DNA from: an uncultured Lachnospiraceae bacterium
Lineage (GTDB): Bacteria > Bacillota > Clostridia > Lachnospirales > Lachnospiraceae
Direction: 5' to 3'
DNA: 8,586 nt
Assembly: GCA_900557385.1 (NCBI GenBank)
Contig: USSP01000068.1
Span: 1 to 8,586, forward strand
Positions 1 through 7,319 of the stretch are shown one piece after another. The position numbers and the translations under genes are program-made. The notes below the pieces were generated by a model that was not told where the DNA came from, did not search any database, and saw only the letters and a list, made by a program, of their open reading frames with translations. Numbering within the stretch: position 1 is the first letter of the stretch; the number at the start of each line of letters is the position of its first letter.

Positions 1-863
1 GCTGTCAGGCCAGCAATAAACTGGAGGACATGTTGGCGTCAAAACCGGATGTTGTACATGTATGTACGCCTCATTTTTTACATAAGAAGCATGTCATTGC
101 AAGCTTAAAGGCAGGATGCCATGTGCTGACAGAAAAACCGATTGCACTTTCTTTAAGCGATGCACAGGAGATGATGGATACGGCCAAAGCCTGCAACAGA
201 CAGCTTGGGGTTATTTTCCAGAACCGTTATATTGAAGGCGTACAGGAGGCAAAACGTCTGATTCAATCAGGCGCATTTGGACGGATCTGCGGAGCCTGGA
301 GCAGCTTAAACTGGCATCGTCCGTCCTCCTACTATGAATGTGACTGGAAGGGCAGCTGGGAAAAAGAAGGCGGCGGTGTTGTGATTGACCAGGCAATTCA
401 CAGCATTGACCTGGTACGCTATATGATGGGCTGTGAAGCGAAAAACATACAGGGACATATTGCTCGACGTATTCTGACGAATATTGAAGTGGAAGATGAA
501 GCGGATGCTGCCATCACGTTTGAAAACGGTGCTGTTTATGCTTTTTCTGCCTGCAATTATTACATAAAGAACAGTCCGATCCGGATCGAGATCAGTGGAG
601 AAAAAGGCCGCTGCCTGTTAACAGAATCGGAGATGGAGATTGAACTGGAGGGACAGAAACCTTACAAGGTAATGCCGAAAACAAACAGTGAGACGGGAGA
701 GAGCTACTGGGGATCTTATCACACGGTGCAGATCAGAGATTTCTATGAGAAACTTGCACAGGGACAACCGGTATCCGTAGATCCACGGGATGCGACAAAA
801 ACCCTGGAACTGGTGCTGGGGTTATATACTTCGGCAAAAGAGCATCGTAAAGTGGAATTCTAG
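1..863 (+). CDS. Gfo/Idh/MocA family oxidoreductase, 5'-truncated by window edge
   Basis: Probable NAD(P)-dependent cytosolic sugar or cyclitol dehydrogenase. The frame is already open at base 3 and reads into the ATG at position 30, so that ATG is internal and the true start lies outside the window. The Rossmann GxGxxG nucleotide-binding turn is therefore missing. What is seen: the end of the NAD fold (DVVHVCTPHFLH), then the family hallmark EKP (residues 35-37 counted from the ATG at 30), whose Lys is catalytic. It is followed by the C-terminal alpha/beta domain with the D-x-A-x-H-x-x-D active-site motif (D120, H124, D127). About 286 residues are visible and the family usually has 330-390, so roughly 50-60 are missing. 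It is the last gene of an upstream operon: a strong terminator begins 25 bp after the stop. It resembles the dehydrogenase at 2442 only at family level, so it probably acts on a different or later intermediate. Family is sure; substrate unknown. Confidence 0.9.
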   Translation, partial: CQASNKLEDMLASKPDVVHVCTPHFLHKKHVIASLKAGCHVLTEKPIALSLSDAQEMMDTAKACNRQLGVIFQNRYIEGVQEAKRLIQSGAFGRICGAWSSLNWHRPSSYYECDWKGSWEKEGGGVVIDQAIHSIDLVRYMMGCEAKNIQGHIARRILTNIEVEDEADAAITFENGAVYAFSACNYYIKNSPIRIEISGEKGRCLLTESEMEIELEGQKPYKVMPKTNSETGESYWGSYHTVQIRDFYEKLAQGQPVSVDPRDATKTLELVLGLYTSAKEHRKVEF

Positions 864-887
864 AGAAATTTGCATAGGTGCAATACG

Positions 888-937
888 AAAAAAGACTGTC
901 ATGCTTGTGTTAATAGACAAGCATGACAGTCTTTTTT
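888..937. terminator. Strong bidirectional rho-independent terminator
   Basis: A perfect 21-bp inverted repeat (888-908 paired with 917-937) with an 8-nt loop (GTTAATAG). The left arm begins with six A and the right arm ends with six T, so the hairpin has a U-tract in either direction. The core is GACTGTCATGCTTGT. It closes the upstream oxidoreductase operon and insulates the promoter at 1059 from read-through. Confidence 0.95.
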
Positions 938-1058
938 GGGTGCGACTTAGGTACCAAATAAGTTAAATGAAATAATCAATTATTGACAATGAAAACAACA
1001 ATATGCACAAAACAACGAAGTAAAAACTGTGAATAATGGAAAATAAGAACAAATAGCA

Positions 1059-1087
1059 TTGACAAAGACCCCTTGCATGACTAATAT
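1059..1087 (+). promoter_or_regulatory. Sigma-A type promoter of the sugar operon
   Basis: The -35 box TTGACA (1059-1064) and -10 box TAATAT (1082-1087) are separated by exactly 17 bp. This is one mismatch from the full consensus. Transcription should start near 1094, giving a leader of about 30 nt before the GGAGGGG ribosome site at 1111. The rest of the intergenic stretch (938-1058) is AT-rich with scattered AACAA runs. I see no gene in it and no clear CcpA cre-type sequence. Confidence 0.8.
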
Positions 1088-1110
1088 ATTAGTTAAGCCA
1101 ATTAACTAAT
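1080..1110. promoter_or_regulatory. Nested inverted repeats over the -10/start site, putative repressor operator
   Basis: Two symmetric elements share one half-site. The first is the perfect 14-bp palindrome ACTAATATATTAGT (1080-1093), which covers the -10 box. The second is ATTAGTTAA (1088-1096), a 5-nt spacer GCCAA, and TTAACTAAT (1102-1110), a perfect 9-bp inverted repeat covering the predicted start site. Half-sites of the form TTAGTT/AACTAA are known from operators of Firmicute ROK repressors such as XylR and occur in some MarR-family operators. The position is ideal for repression. The regulator itself is not in the window. Confidence 0.6.
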
Positions 1111-1124
1111 GGAGGGGCACAAGA

Positions 1125-2402
1125 ATGAAGCTTAGTACACAGTATACAGAACAATATTTAACTCCTCAGGAATATGAAGACTATGCAAAGAATCATGAAA
1201 ACGAACTGAAAATAGTAGATGAAAACCTATATCACAGCGATATGCTTGACTGGGTTCATGTTGATGAGTGGGCTGATGATGTCATGTGTACCAAAATAGA
1301 GGAACTGGCAGCGGAGATACGTGAGAACGCAGAGGTTTTCGTGGTAGTCGGTTTAGGTGGTTCCAATCAGGGAGCAAGAGCAGTGATTGATGCGCTGTCA
1401 CCCCAGGATGCGGCAGCGGGATCACCGGAAATCTTATATGCGGCGCTGAACCTTTCGGCATCTTATTATGAAAATCTGTTAAAGCGCATCGGGAACCGTT
1501 CTGTATACATTAATGTCATTGCAAAGAATTTTAAAACATTAGAGCCGGGATTGACATTCCGCATGTTGCGGCATTATATGGAGAGTCGTTATTCCAAAGA
1601 GGAAGCGGCAAGACGCATTATTACGACTCCGACAATCGGAGACGGCGCCTTACATCGGATCAGTGAAGAAAACCATTACCGTTACTTGCCTTTCCCAGAT
1701 CAGGTAGGAGGAAGATATTCCGTATTTACACCGGTAGGTCTGCTGCCGATAGCTGTGGCAGGAATTGATATCCGAAAACTGGTCAAAGGAGCAAAAAAAG
1801 CAGAAAACGAATATCGGAATGACGGAGAGCTCCGCAAGAATGCGAAACGCTATGCGATTACCAGAGACGCCTTGATGGAGAAAGGTTATGGAATCGAAGT
1901 TCTTTCTTTCTTCGAACCGCAGTTTGAGGCATTTGGAAGATGGTGGCGCCAACTCTTTGCAGAGAGTGAGGGCAAGAACCATACAGCTCTTTTCCCGGTG
2001 GTATGTTCCTTTTCCGAAGATTTACATTCGGTAGGACAGTATCTGCAACAGGGGAAACGTCAGATGATGGAAACCTTTATTCATCTGGGAACGCCTCCGG
2101 CAGACAAGGCAGTTGATCCGGAAAACGAAGTGGAAGATGGATTTGACTATCTGGATGGAAAAACCTTTCATGAGATTAACGAATGTGCTTACAAGGCTAC
2201 GGTGCGGGCACATAGTGAAGGACAGGTTCCCTGCATGATTCTGGAACTGGAAAAAATGGATGCGGAAAATATTGGAGAACTGCTGTATTTCTATTTCATA
2301 GTATGCTATTATTCAGCAGTGCTGCTCGGGGTAGATCCTTTCGACCAGCCGGGCGTGGAGAATTATAAGACAGAAATGTTCCGTTTGCTAAAAACGAAAT
2401 AA
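1125..2402 (+). CDS. Phosphoglucose isomerase-like sugar isomerase with altered phosphate loop
   Basis: Predicted cytosolic aldose-ketose isomerase of the PGI superfamily (two SIS domains), 425 aa, slightly shorter than the roughly 450 aa of Gram-positive PGIs. Seen: sugar-loop motif GLGGS (76-80), VGGRYS (194-199, R197), the catalytic-Glu segment ESEGK (280-284), DLHSVGQ (299-305, H301) and FDQPGVENYK (406-415, K415). These match the catalytic Arg, Glu, His and Lys of characterised PGIs. Odd: the phosphate-binding segment, normally SK[ST]-x-TT, reads AKNFKT (133-138), so two hydroxyl residues that contact the phosphate are replaced by Ala and Asn. The normally conserved EWWKQ reads RWWRQ (272-276), and GIGGSYLG reads GLGGSNQG. 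The start is supported by GGAGGGG at 1111-1117, 7 nt upstream. First gene of the operon, 39 bp before the next. It is probably not the housekeeping pgi. It may act on a non-phosphorylated or differently substituted hexose; this is inference. Confidence 0.85.
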   Translation: MKLSTQYTEQYLTPQEYEDYAKNHENELKIVDENLYHSDMLDWVHVDEWADDVMCTKIEELAAEIRENAEVFVVVGLGGSNQGARAVIDALSPQDAAAGSPEILYAALNLSASYYENLLKRIGNRSVYINVIAKNFKTLEPGLTFRMLRHYMESRYSKEEAARRIITTPTIGDGALHRISEENHYRYLPFPDQVGGRYSVFTPVGLLPIAVAGIDIRKLVKGAKKAENEYRNDGELRKNAKRYAITRDALMEKGYGIEVLSFFEPQFEAFGRWWRQLFAESEGKNHTALFPVVCSFSEDLHSVGQYLQQGKRQMMETFIHLGTPPADKAVDPENEVEDGFDYLDGKTFHEINECAYKATVRAHSEGQVPCMILELEKMDAENIGELLYFYFIVCYYSAVLLGVDPFDQPGVENYKTEMFRLLKTK

Positions 2403-2441
2403 AAACTTCATAGGACAAATTCCTAGGTAAGGAGGATTTTT

Positions 2442-3512
2442 ATGGAAAAGATTAAAGTAGGTATCGCCGGAACCGGCTATACCGTAGGTATGGCCAATGC
2501 ACATGTGATTGGGTATCAGACCTGTGGAGAAGATTGTGAGTTAGTTGCACTGTATGATATTGTGCCGGGACGTGCAGCGCAGTGGGCAAAAGAAAAAGGA
2601 TTGGATGTAAAAATCTGTGAGACTTTCGATGAGTTATTAGATGCGGTAGCTGCAGTGAGCATTGTAACACCCAATTACGCACACGTTCCCCTCGTTATTC
2701 GTGCTCTGGAAAAGGGAAAACATGTTTTATGTGAGAAGCCGCTGAGTACCAGTGCAGATGCCTGTATGCAGGCAGTGAAATACGGAAAATGCACAGATCG
2801 CATAAAAATGATCGGATTCAGCTATCGCGGAATTCCGGCAGTGCGTTGGATGAAACAACAGATCGATGCAGGAAAGCTGGGACGGATTTTTACATGGCGT
2901 GAGACACTAGGTGGCTGCCGTATCGCAAATCCCCAGGTGAAGTTGGAATGGCGTATGCAGAAAGACCTTTCCGGAACCGGTGCGTTAGCGGATTTTGGAT
3001 GCCACATGCTGGATCTGTGTGACTGGACACTTCACGGAGTGAGCGGAAATATCAAGGCTGTACAGGGTATGGTAAGCTGTACAATTCCCGAGAGAGACAA
3101 GATTTTCGAGGAAGGAAAAGGAAAAGTAACGAACGATGATAATGCAGCTTTCAATATTGAGTTTGAAAGCGGGACACTGGCATCCTTTATGGCAAGCCGT
3201 CTGGGAGTACGCCGACATACCATTGAGGTTTACGGTGAAGGCGGTATGATGCTTTTCCGTGATGATAAGCCCAACGAAGTAGAGGTATTCTTCAAGGATA
3301 AAGATGGTGGATATAACGGTGATGCAGAGATTATCCAGGTGCCGGAGGAGATGGTAGTAAGTCCCTGGTTCAATGCAGAAACGAAAGAATTTATTGAATG
3401 CATCAAAAACGGTAAACAGCCTGACCGGAATTTTGACCGCGCTTTATATATTCAGGAGATTCTGGATAAAATCATGGAATCCAGTGAAACCGGATGCACG
3501 ATTGAACTTTAA
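2442..3512 (+). CDS. Gfo/Idh/MocA family NAD-dependent sugar oxidoreductase
   Basis: Full-length (356 aa) cytosolic dehydrogenase. The N-terminal Rossmann fold has the nucleotide turn GIAGTGYT (7-14). An Asp at the end of strand 2 (D39 in VALYDI) normally favours NAD over NADP. The catalytic EKP follows (98-100), then the C-terminal substrate domain with D-x-G-x-H-x-x-D (D184, H188, D191). Members oxidise a sugar or cyclitol hydroxyl, often to a 3-keto or 2-keto product. The start is set by GGAGG at 2431-2435, 6 nt upstream, and by the Rossmann strand starting at residue 4. It sits between the isomerase-like gene and the TIM-barrel gene with short gaps (39 and 26 bp), so all three are surely co-transcribed. 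Pairing with an AP_endonuc_2 barrel is a recurring arrangement in inositol and keto-glycoside pathways, which hints at a shared intermediate. Substrate unknown. Confidence 0.92.
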   Translation: MEKIKVGIAGTGYTVGMANAHVIGYQTCGEDCELVALYDIVPGRAAQWAKEKGLDVKICETFDELLDAVAAVSIVTPNYAHVPLVIRALEKGKHVLCEKPLSTSADACMQAVKYGKCTDRIKMIGFSYRGIPAVRWMKQQIDAGKLGRIFTWRETLGGCRIANPQVKLEWRMQKDLSGTGALADFGCHMLDLCDWTLHGVSGNIKAVQGMVSCTIPERDKIFEEGKGKVTNDDNAAFNIEFESGTLASFMASRLGVRRHTIEVYGEGGMMLFRDDKPNEVEVFFKDKDGGYNGDAEIIQVPEEMVVSPWFNAETKEFIECIKNGKQPDRNFDRALYIQEILDKIMESSETGCTIEL

Positions 3513-3538
3513 GAGAAAAACATACATATAGGAGGAAG

Positions 3539-4399
3539 ATGCAAATTATGAGAATGAGTCTTTTGACCAATAGCCTGACGAATCTGGGAATCACGGATTT
3601 AAAGACGATTGCAGACTGGGCGGCCGCTAACGATATTCATGAACTGGATGTGGGACCGGCAATTCCCATGGATCAGAAAGTATTTGAGGAAGTACTCGGA
3701 GAAGGCAAAGTAGAAATCAAAACAATGATTTATTGCCGAAACTTCCTCAGCGAAGATACGGAAGAAGCCCACATGCATCAGGAGGCTTTAAAAGAGCGAA
3801 TCCGTTTCGCCGGGGCATTGGGCATCGAAAAGATTGTCTGTTCTACCGGAGTGACAAGAGATGCCTTTGAAGGAATGGGATTTCAGCCGGAAAAGAGCCT
3901 GGATGCCTGCACAGAACTGGCAAAGGAGTTTCTGGAAGAGGCAGAAAAACACAATGTACGTCTGTGTTGGGAGAACTGTCCGATGATGGGTAATATCGCT
4001 ACCAGCCCGGATCTGTGGCAGGCGCTGTTCGACCGCCTGGACAGTGATCGAATTGGGCTCTGCTATGACCCTTCTCATCTGGTATGGCAGATGATTGATC
4101 CCTATGAGAATATTTTCAAGTTTAAAGATAAAATTTTCCATGTACATGCCAAAGACACCCATGTGGATTTTGAAAAGCTGAAACTTTACGGAACCATGCA
4201 GAGCAGCAAGTGGTGGCAGCATCGTCTGCCCGGACTGGGGGATTTGGATTGGAACCGTATTGTGGATTCTCTTTATCAGATTGGATATGATAAAACCATT
4301 TGTATTGAACATGAGGATCCTGTTTGGGAAGGAACAGAAGATAAAGTAAAACGAGGAATCTTAAAGACCCGTGATCATGTATCCCAGTATTTCATGTAG
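3539..4399 (+). CDS. TIM-barrel sugar isomerase/epimerase (AP_endonuc_2 / xylose isomerase-like)
   Basis: Metal-dependent TIM-barrel protein (286 aa) of the family of hydroxypyruvate isomerase, inosose dehydratase (IolE), inosose isomerase (IolI) and keto-sugar epimerases. The ligand set for a divalent metal is visible: E145 in CWENCP, D177 and H180 in YDPSH, H203 in FHVHAKD, and E257 in CIEHED. A PGxGxxDW signature lies at 231-238. No signal peptide, so it acts in the cytosol. Start choice is uncertain: ATG 3539 lies only 3 nt after GGAGG (3531-3535), while in-frame ATG 3548 (Met4) has a spacing of about 12 nt. Homologues usually begin close to the first strand (MRMSLLTNSL), so 3548 is a good alternative. 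Co-operonic with the dehydrogenase 26 bp upstream, whose keto product is the natural candidate substrate. The exact reaction cannot be assigned. Confidence 0.9.
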   Translation: MQIMRMSLLTNSLTNLGITDLKTIADWAAANDIHELDVGPAIPMDQKVFEEVLGEGKVEIKTMIYCRNFLSEDTEEAHMHQEALKERIRFAGALGIEKIVCSTGVTRDAFEGMGFQPEKSLDACTELAKEFLEEAEKHNVRLCWENCPMMGNIATSPDLWQALFDRLDSDRIGLCYDPSHLVWQMIDPYENIFKFKDKIFHVHAKDTHVDFEKLKLYGTMQSSKWWQHRLPGLGDLDWNRIVDSLYQIGYDKTICIEHEDPVWEGTEDKVKRGILKTRDHVSQYFM

Positions 4400-4427
4400 A
4401 CATGTGAGAATAACAAACAATGTGCTC

Positions 4428-4450
4428 TGAGCGGGGAAATTTTCCGCTTA
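4428..4450 (+). other. Intercistronic hairpin before the binding-protein gene
   Basis: In the 75-bp gap after the TIM-barrel gene, GCGGGG and TTCCGC (4431-4446) form a stem that extends on both sides with G-U pairs. It has a short A/T loop and no following T-run. It ends 13 nt before the GGAGG of the binding-protein gene. Such hairpins often stabilise the mRNA 5' end of a highly expressed solute-binding protein. It is not a convincing terminator. Confidence 0.4.
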
Positions 4451-4474
4451 AGATAGAAGAATGGAGGATTATTT

Positions 4475-7315
4475 ATGAAATTAGTAAAACAAACAATTGC
4501 TCTGACTGCAGTTGCTGCTCTTACTCTCGGTGCTATGACCGGATGCGGCAGTTCAACGACAACAGAAAGCAAGACAGAAAACGCTGCAACTTCTGCTACA
4601 ACAGAGAGTACAGCACAGACAGAGGATACGGCAGCTTCCGGTGAGAAGATTGAACTGACCGTATGGCACACATGGGGAGCAGGTCCTGGTCTGGATGCTA
4701 TGCAATCCCTCGTGGATAAGTACAATGAAACCAATGATAAAAATATCCAGGTAAATCTTGGATTCGTAGCGAACCAGGCAAGTGGTAATACCCAGACTAT
4801 GGATAAGCTGATGGCTGCCATCGCAGCAGGAAATCCGCCTGAGATTGCATTACTGGACAATTTCCAGGTAGCAGGCTGGGCAGCACAGGATGCATTGGTA
4901 CCCCTGGATGATCTGATGGACAGCGTGGGACTTTCCCTGGATGGCATTTATGAGTGGGCGTTGGAGGGTTCCCAGTATAAGGGAGTTACCTATTCTATCC
5001 CTTATAATGGAGATGCCCGTGTACTGTTCTATAATAAAGATTTGTTTGAGGCAGCAGGACTGGATCCTGAAAATCCGCCTACAACCATTGATGAACTGAC
5101 AGAAATGGCAGAAAAACTGACCATCCGTGACGGCGCGAACTATAAGCAGGCTGGATTTATCCCCTGGCAGTTTGCTGGTAAGCCGATCTATTGCTGGGGC
5201 TGGAACTTTGGCGGCAGTTTCTATGATAAAGAGAATAACGTATTAACCATTGCAGACCCTAAGAATATCGAGGCCGTACAGTGGGAAGTTGATTATGCTG
5301 ACAAGATGGGCGGCGAGGATTTTGTTAACTTTGCAAGTGGTCTGGGTACCGGAGCAGAGGATCCTTTCGTAACCGGTCAGCTGGCGATGGCAGTTCGTGG
5401 TAACTTTGATATTTCCAACATGGCAACCTACAATCCGGATTTGAATTATGGTGTGACGCCTATTCCTTCCAAGGAAGCCGGACAGAGCAAGAACATGATC
5501 GGTGGCTGGGGATGGACCATTCCTAAGGGTGCGAAAAACCAGGAAGCTTCCATTGATTTCCTGAAATATCTCATCAGCGTGGAAGCACAGACCGAGATGG
5601 CTTCCGTAAGTTCCAGCTTCTCCCCCGTGAAGAGCGTAAACGAAACCGTATTTGCCGGTAACGAAGTAATGGACATCTTTTTACAGGAACTTGAGCATGG
5701 CGAGATTCGTCCTCCTGTTCCCGTTGGACAGGAGTTATGGGATGGTCTGAATACCGTACTGGATTCTGCACTTCATAAAACAGACACTCCGGAGAACCTG
5801 TTAAAAGAACTGGATACCAAGATGAATGAAGAATTAAAGAAATTTTATGATGAAACCGGGCAAAAAATGAAGGATGATTTTGTTCGGTATTCAACACAGG
5901 CTTTAAATAATAATGTATCTGCTGCAGAGCAAGAAAGAAATAATGCTGCACACGCTCGAGCCGTTATCGATGATTGGCTGGAATCTGCTGGGGGTGGCGT
6001 TATAGATACTACCAGTGAAGCGTGGCGATGGTTTCAGGACTTTGTAAATGATATAAGAAATGCTATAGGCGGAAGTTCTGCCATGCCCGACACCTTAGGC
6101 GGTTATCCGCTGTTTCAAGATGGAGAGTTTTTAGTTGGAAGAACAGAGAATAGAGAAAATGGAACATATTATGAAACAGTTTCAGTGATATTAGAGGGTG
6201 CTACATTAGCGAATGAATGTGCTACTGCAGTATTATGTCGAAATGATCAGGGATTTCTTCAAGTGCGTGATTATTTAACAGGCGAAGTATTGCAGGGATG
6301 TGTTGAAATCGTAAAAAGAAAATGTATTGATTATAATTATATAACTGGCGAATTACAGTTTGAATACAATCCAAGTATTGTTGCAAGAAATGCTAGTTTG
6401 TATAAATTGTGGGAAGTCGGAAACTTATGGGAATATAATATTCCTATGTGGGGTACAACATCAACTCCAGCCGGAACAACAGACGTGCCGGGTGTGGCAA
6501 ATCCATCCGATTATGTTGCAGTTGGTTCAGATCTTCCGTACAACCGACCGGAAGGGACTTGGGATATCTGCGATCCTAACGGCAAACAAGGACAAGTGTC
6601 TATTGGTGCAGACATACCGGGTAAGCTTGGTTATGATGATTGGTATGACCTTTTAGGCGGTGTAGCCACAGGAGATACCACATGGGAGGAAGTAGCTAAC
6701 GCTTCTGATGTTATAACGATCGGTTCAGATCTTGCGAATGATTATGATCCGTCAAATGCTAAAGACTGGTCGGCATACCACGATGGTACAATTGTTGGTT
6801 ATGATGTAGATGCCGCCGGAAACGTTACAATCACATTTGAGGATGGAACAGTTATATCTATACCGCAGGAGTATGTGAGTGGCATGGAATGGGTAAATGA
6901 GCAGGATAAGGCGCAGGAATTGGACAAAGATACCGCTTTGCCGGTAAGTGGCTCATTAGCATATCCGCTCCCGGCTATTCAAGATCCTGCTGTGCCTGCC
7001 GATCCACAAGATCCCGGGGGCGGCTCGGGAGATATGAAAATAGACGATGATGTAAAAGATTATACGTTGGATTTCCGTAAGCTTTTCCCTTTCTGTATTC
7101 CTTTTGACATTTACAAGGCTGTAAAACTGTTGGACGCTACTCCTACCGCTCCGGTTGTTCATTATAAGTTTTATTATACGAAAAGCAAAAGCTATACTAT
7201 TGATATAAATCTTAACAAGTTTAATTCTGTGGCGGCGATTCTGCGCCGGATGGAGTGTTTATTGTTTATTATCGGCTTAGCAACTGCGACCAGACGGATC
7301 TATTTGAGGGGGTGA
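4475..7315 (+). CDS. Chimeric frame: ABC sugar-binding lipoprotein fused to inovirus pIII-like adsorption protein
   Basis: One uninterrupted 946-aa frame made of two unrelated proteins. Residues 1 to about 460 are a carbohydrate ABC importer binding protein (SBP_bac_1/UgpB type). They comprise a lipoprotein signal peptide with MTGC and lipidated C24, a Ser/Thr-rich linker, WHTWGAG, NPPEIALLDNF, PYNGDARVLFYNKDLFEAAG, GGWGWTIPKGAKN and a near-complete C-terminal helix. This length is already normal for the family. From about residue 465 (MKDDFVRYS) the sequence is phage-like: low-complexity Asn/Asp/Gly-rich segments, three GSDL/GADI repeats (684, 711, 750), a Pro/Gly linker (about 840-853), the FPFCIPFD motif (871-878) and a C-terminal membrane anchor (about 925-938). 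That layout fits the minor coat/adsorption protein of Gram-positive inoviruses. GGAGG at 4463-4467 fixes the start. The phage half has no signal peptide or ribosome site of its own. Either a prophage joined in frame or an assembly chimera. Confidence 0.85.
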   Translation: MKLVKQTIALTAVAALTLGAMTGCGSSTTTESKTENAATSATTESTAQTEDTAASGEKIELTVWHTWGAGPGLDAMQSLVDKYNETNDKNIQVNLGFVANQASGNTQTMDKLMAAIAAGNPPEIALLDNFQVAGWAAQDALVPLDDLMDSVGLSLDGIYEWALEGSQYKGVTYSIPYNGDARVLFYNKDLFEAAGLDPENPPTTIDELTEMAEKLTIRDGANYKQAGFIPWQFAGKPIYCWGWNFGGSFYDKENNVLTIADPKNIEAVQWEVDYADKMGGEDFVNFASGLGTGAEDPFVTGQLAMAVRGNFDISNMATYNPDLNYGVTPIPSKEAGQSKNMIGGWGWTIPKGAKNQEASIDFLKYLISVEAQTEMASVSSSFSPVKSVNETVFAGNEVMDIFLQELEHGEIRPPVPVGQELWDGLNTVLDSALHKTDTPENLLKELDTKMNEELKKFYDETGQKMKDDFVRYSTQALNNNVSAAEQERNNAAHARAVIDDWLESAGGGVIDTTSEAWRWFQDFVNDIRNAIGGSSAMPDTLGGYPLFQDGEFLVGRTENRENGTYYETVSVILEGATLANECATAVLCRNDQGFLQVRDYLTGEVLQGCVEIVKRKCIDYNYITGELQFEYNPSIVARNASLYKLWEVGNLWEYNIPMWGTTSTPAGTTDVPGVANPSDYVAVGSDLPYNRPEGTWDICDPNGKQGQVSIGADIPGKLGYDDWYDLLGGVATGDTTWEEVANASDVITIGSDLANDYDPSNAKDWSAYHDGTIVGYDVDAAGNVTITFEDGTVISIPQEYVSGMEWVNEQDKAQELDKDTALPVSGSLAYPLPAIQDPAVPADPQDPGGGSGDMKIDDDVKDYTLDFRKLFPFCIPFDIYKAVKLLDATPTAPVVHYKFYYTKSKSYTIDINLNKFNSVAAILRRMECLLFIIGLATATRRIYLRG
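5840..5885. other. Host/phage junction zone
   Basis: Protein content changes here from the terminal helix of the binding protein (KMNEELKKF) to the phage segment (MKDDFVRYSTQALNNN). Base use also changes to visibly more AT-rich codons downstream. The run of six A at 5862-5867 lies in this zone. I see no dif-like site, no target-site duplication and no recombinase gene next to it. The exact breakpoint cannot be fixed without an uninterrupted homologue. Confidence 0.6.
6524..6733 (+). repeat. Imperfect repeats in the pIII-like domain (GSDL/GADI units)
   Basis: The 12-mer GGTTCAGATCTT occurs exactly at 6524-6535 and 6722-6733, with a diverged copy at 6605-6616. They encode GSDL, GSDL and GADI at residues 684, 750 and 711, each preceded by a V-x-[IV] strand-like triplet. 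The spacing is 27 and 39 residues. This looks like a small repeated beta unit in the exposed, receptor-binding part of the adsorption protein. Confidence 0.6.
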
Positions 7316-7319
7316 TACT

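Noticed and set aside
983..1011. A second TTGACA (983-988) as a promoter
   Set aside because: No acceptable -10 box at 16-18 bp spacing; the promoter at 1059-1087 is far better.
2411..2425. TAGGA/TCCTA inverted repeat before the dehydrogenase gene
   Set aside because: Only 5 bp and A/T-flanked. It leaves the GGAGG ribosome site free and is probably chance.
3788..4312. Long antisense frames opposite the TIM-barrel gene, and similarly opposite the other enzyme genes and the binding protein
   Set aside because: They mirror strongly supported genes, lack ribosome sites and show no recognisable protein features.
5840..5885. XerCD dif-like site at the junction, as used by many filamentous phages
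   Set aside because: No 28-bp sequence with paired XerC/XerD arms is visible here.
5867..7315. ATG at 5867 as an independent start of the phage protein
   Set aside because: No ribosome binding site before it and no signal peptide after it, although this protein class is exported. It is more likely an internal codon of the joined frame.
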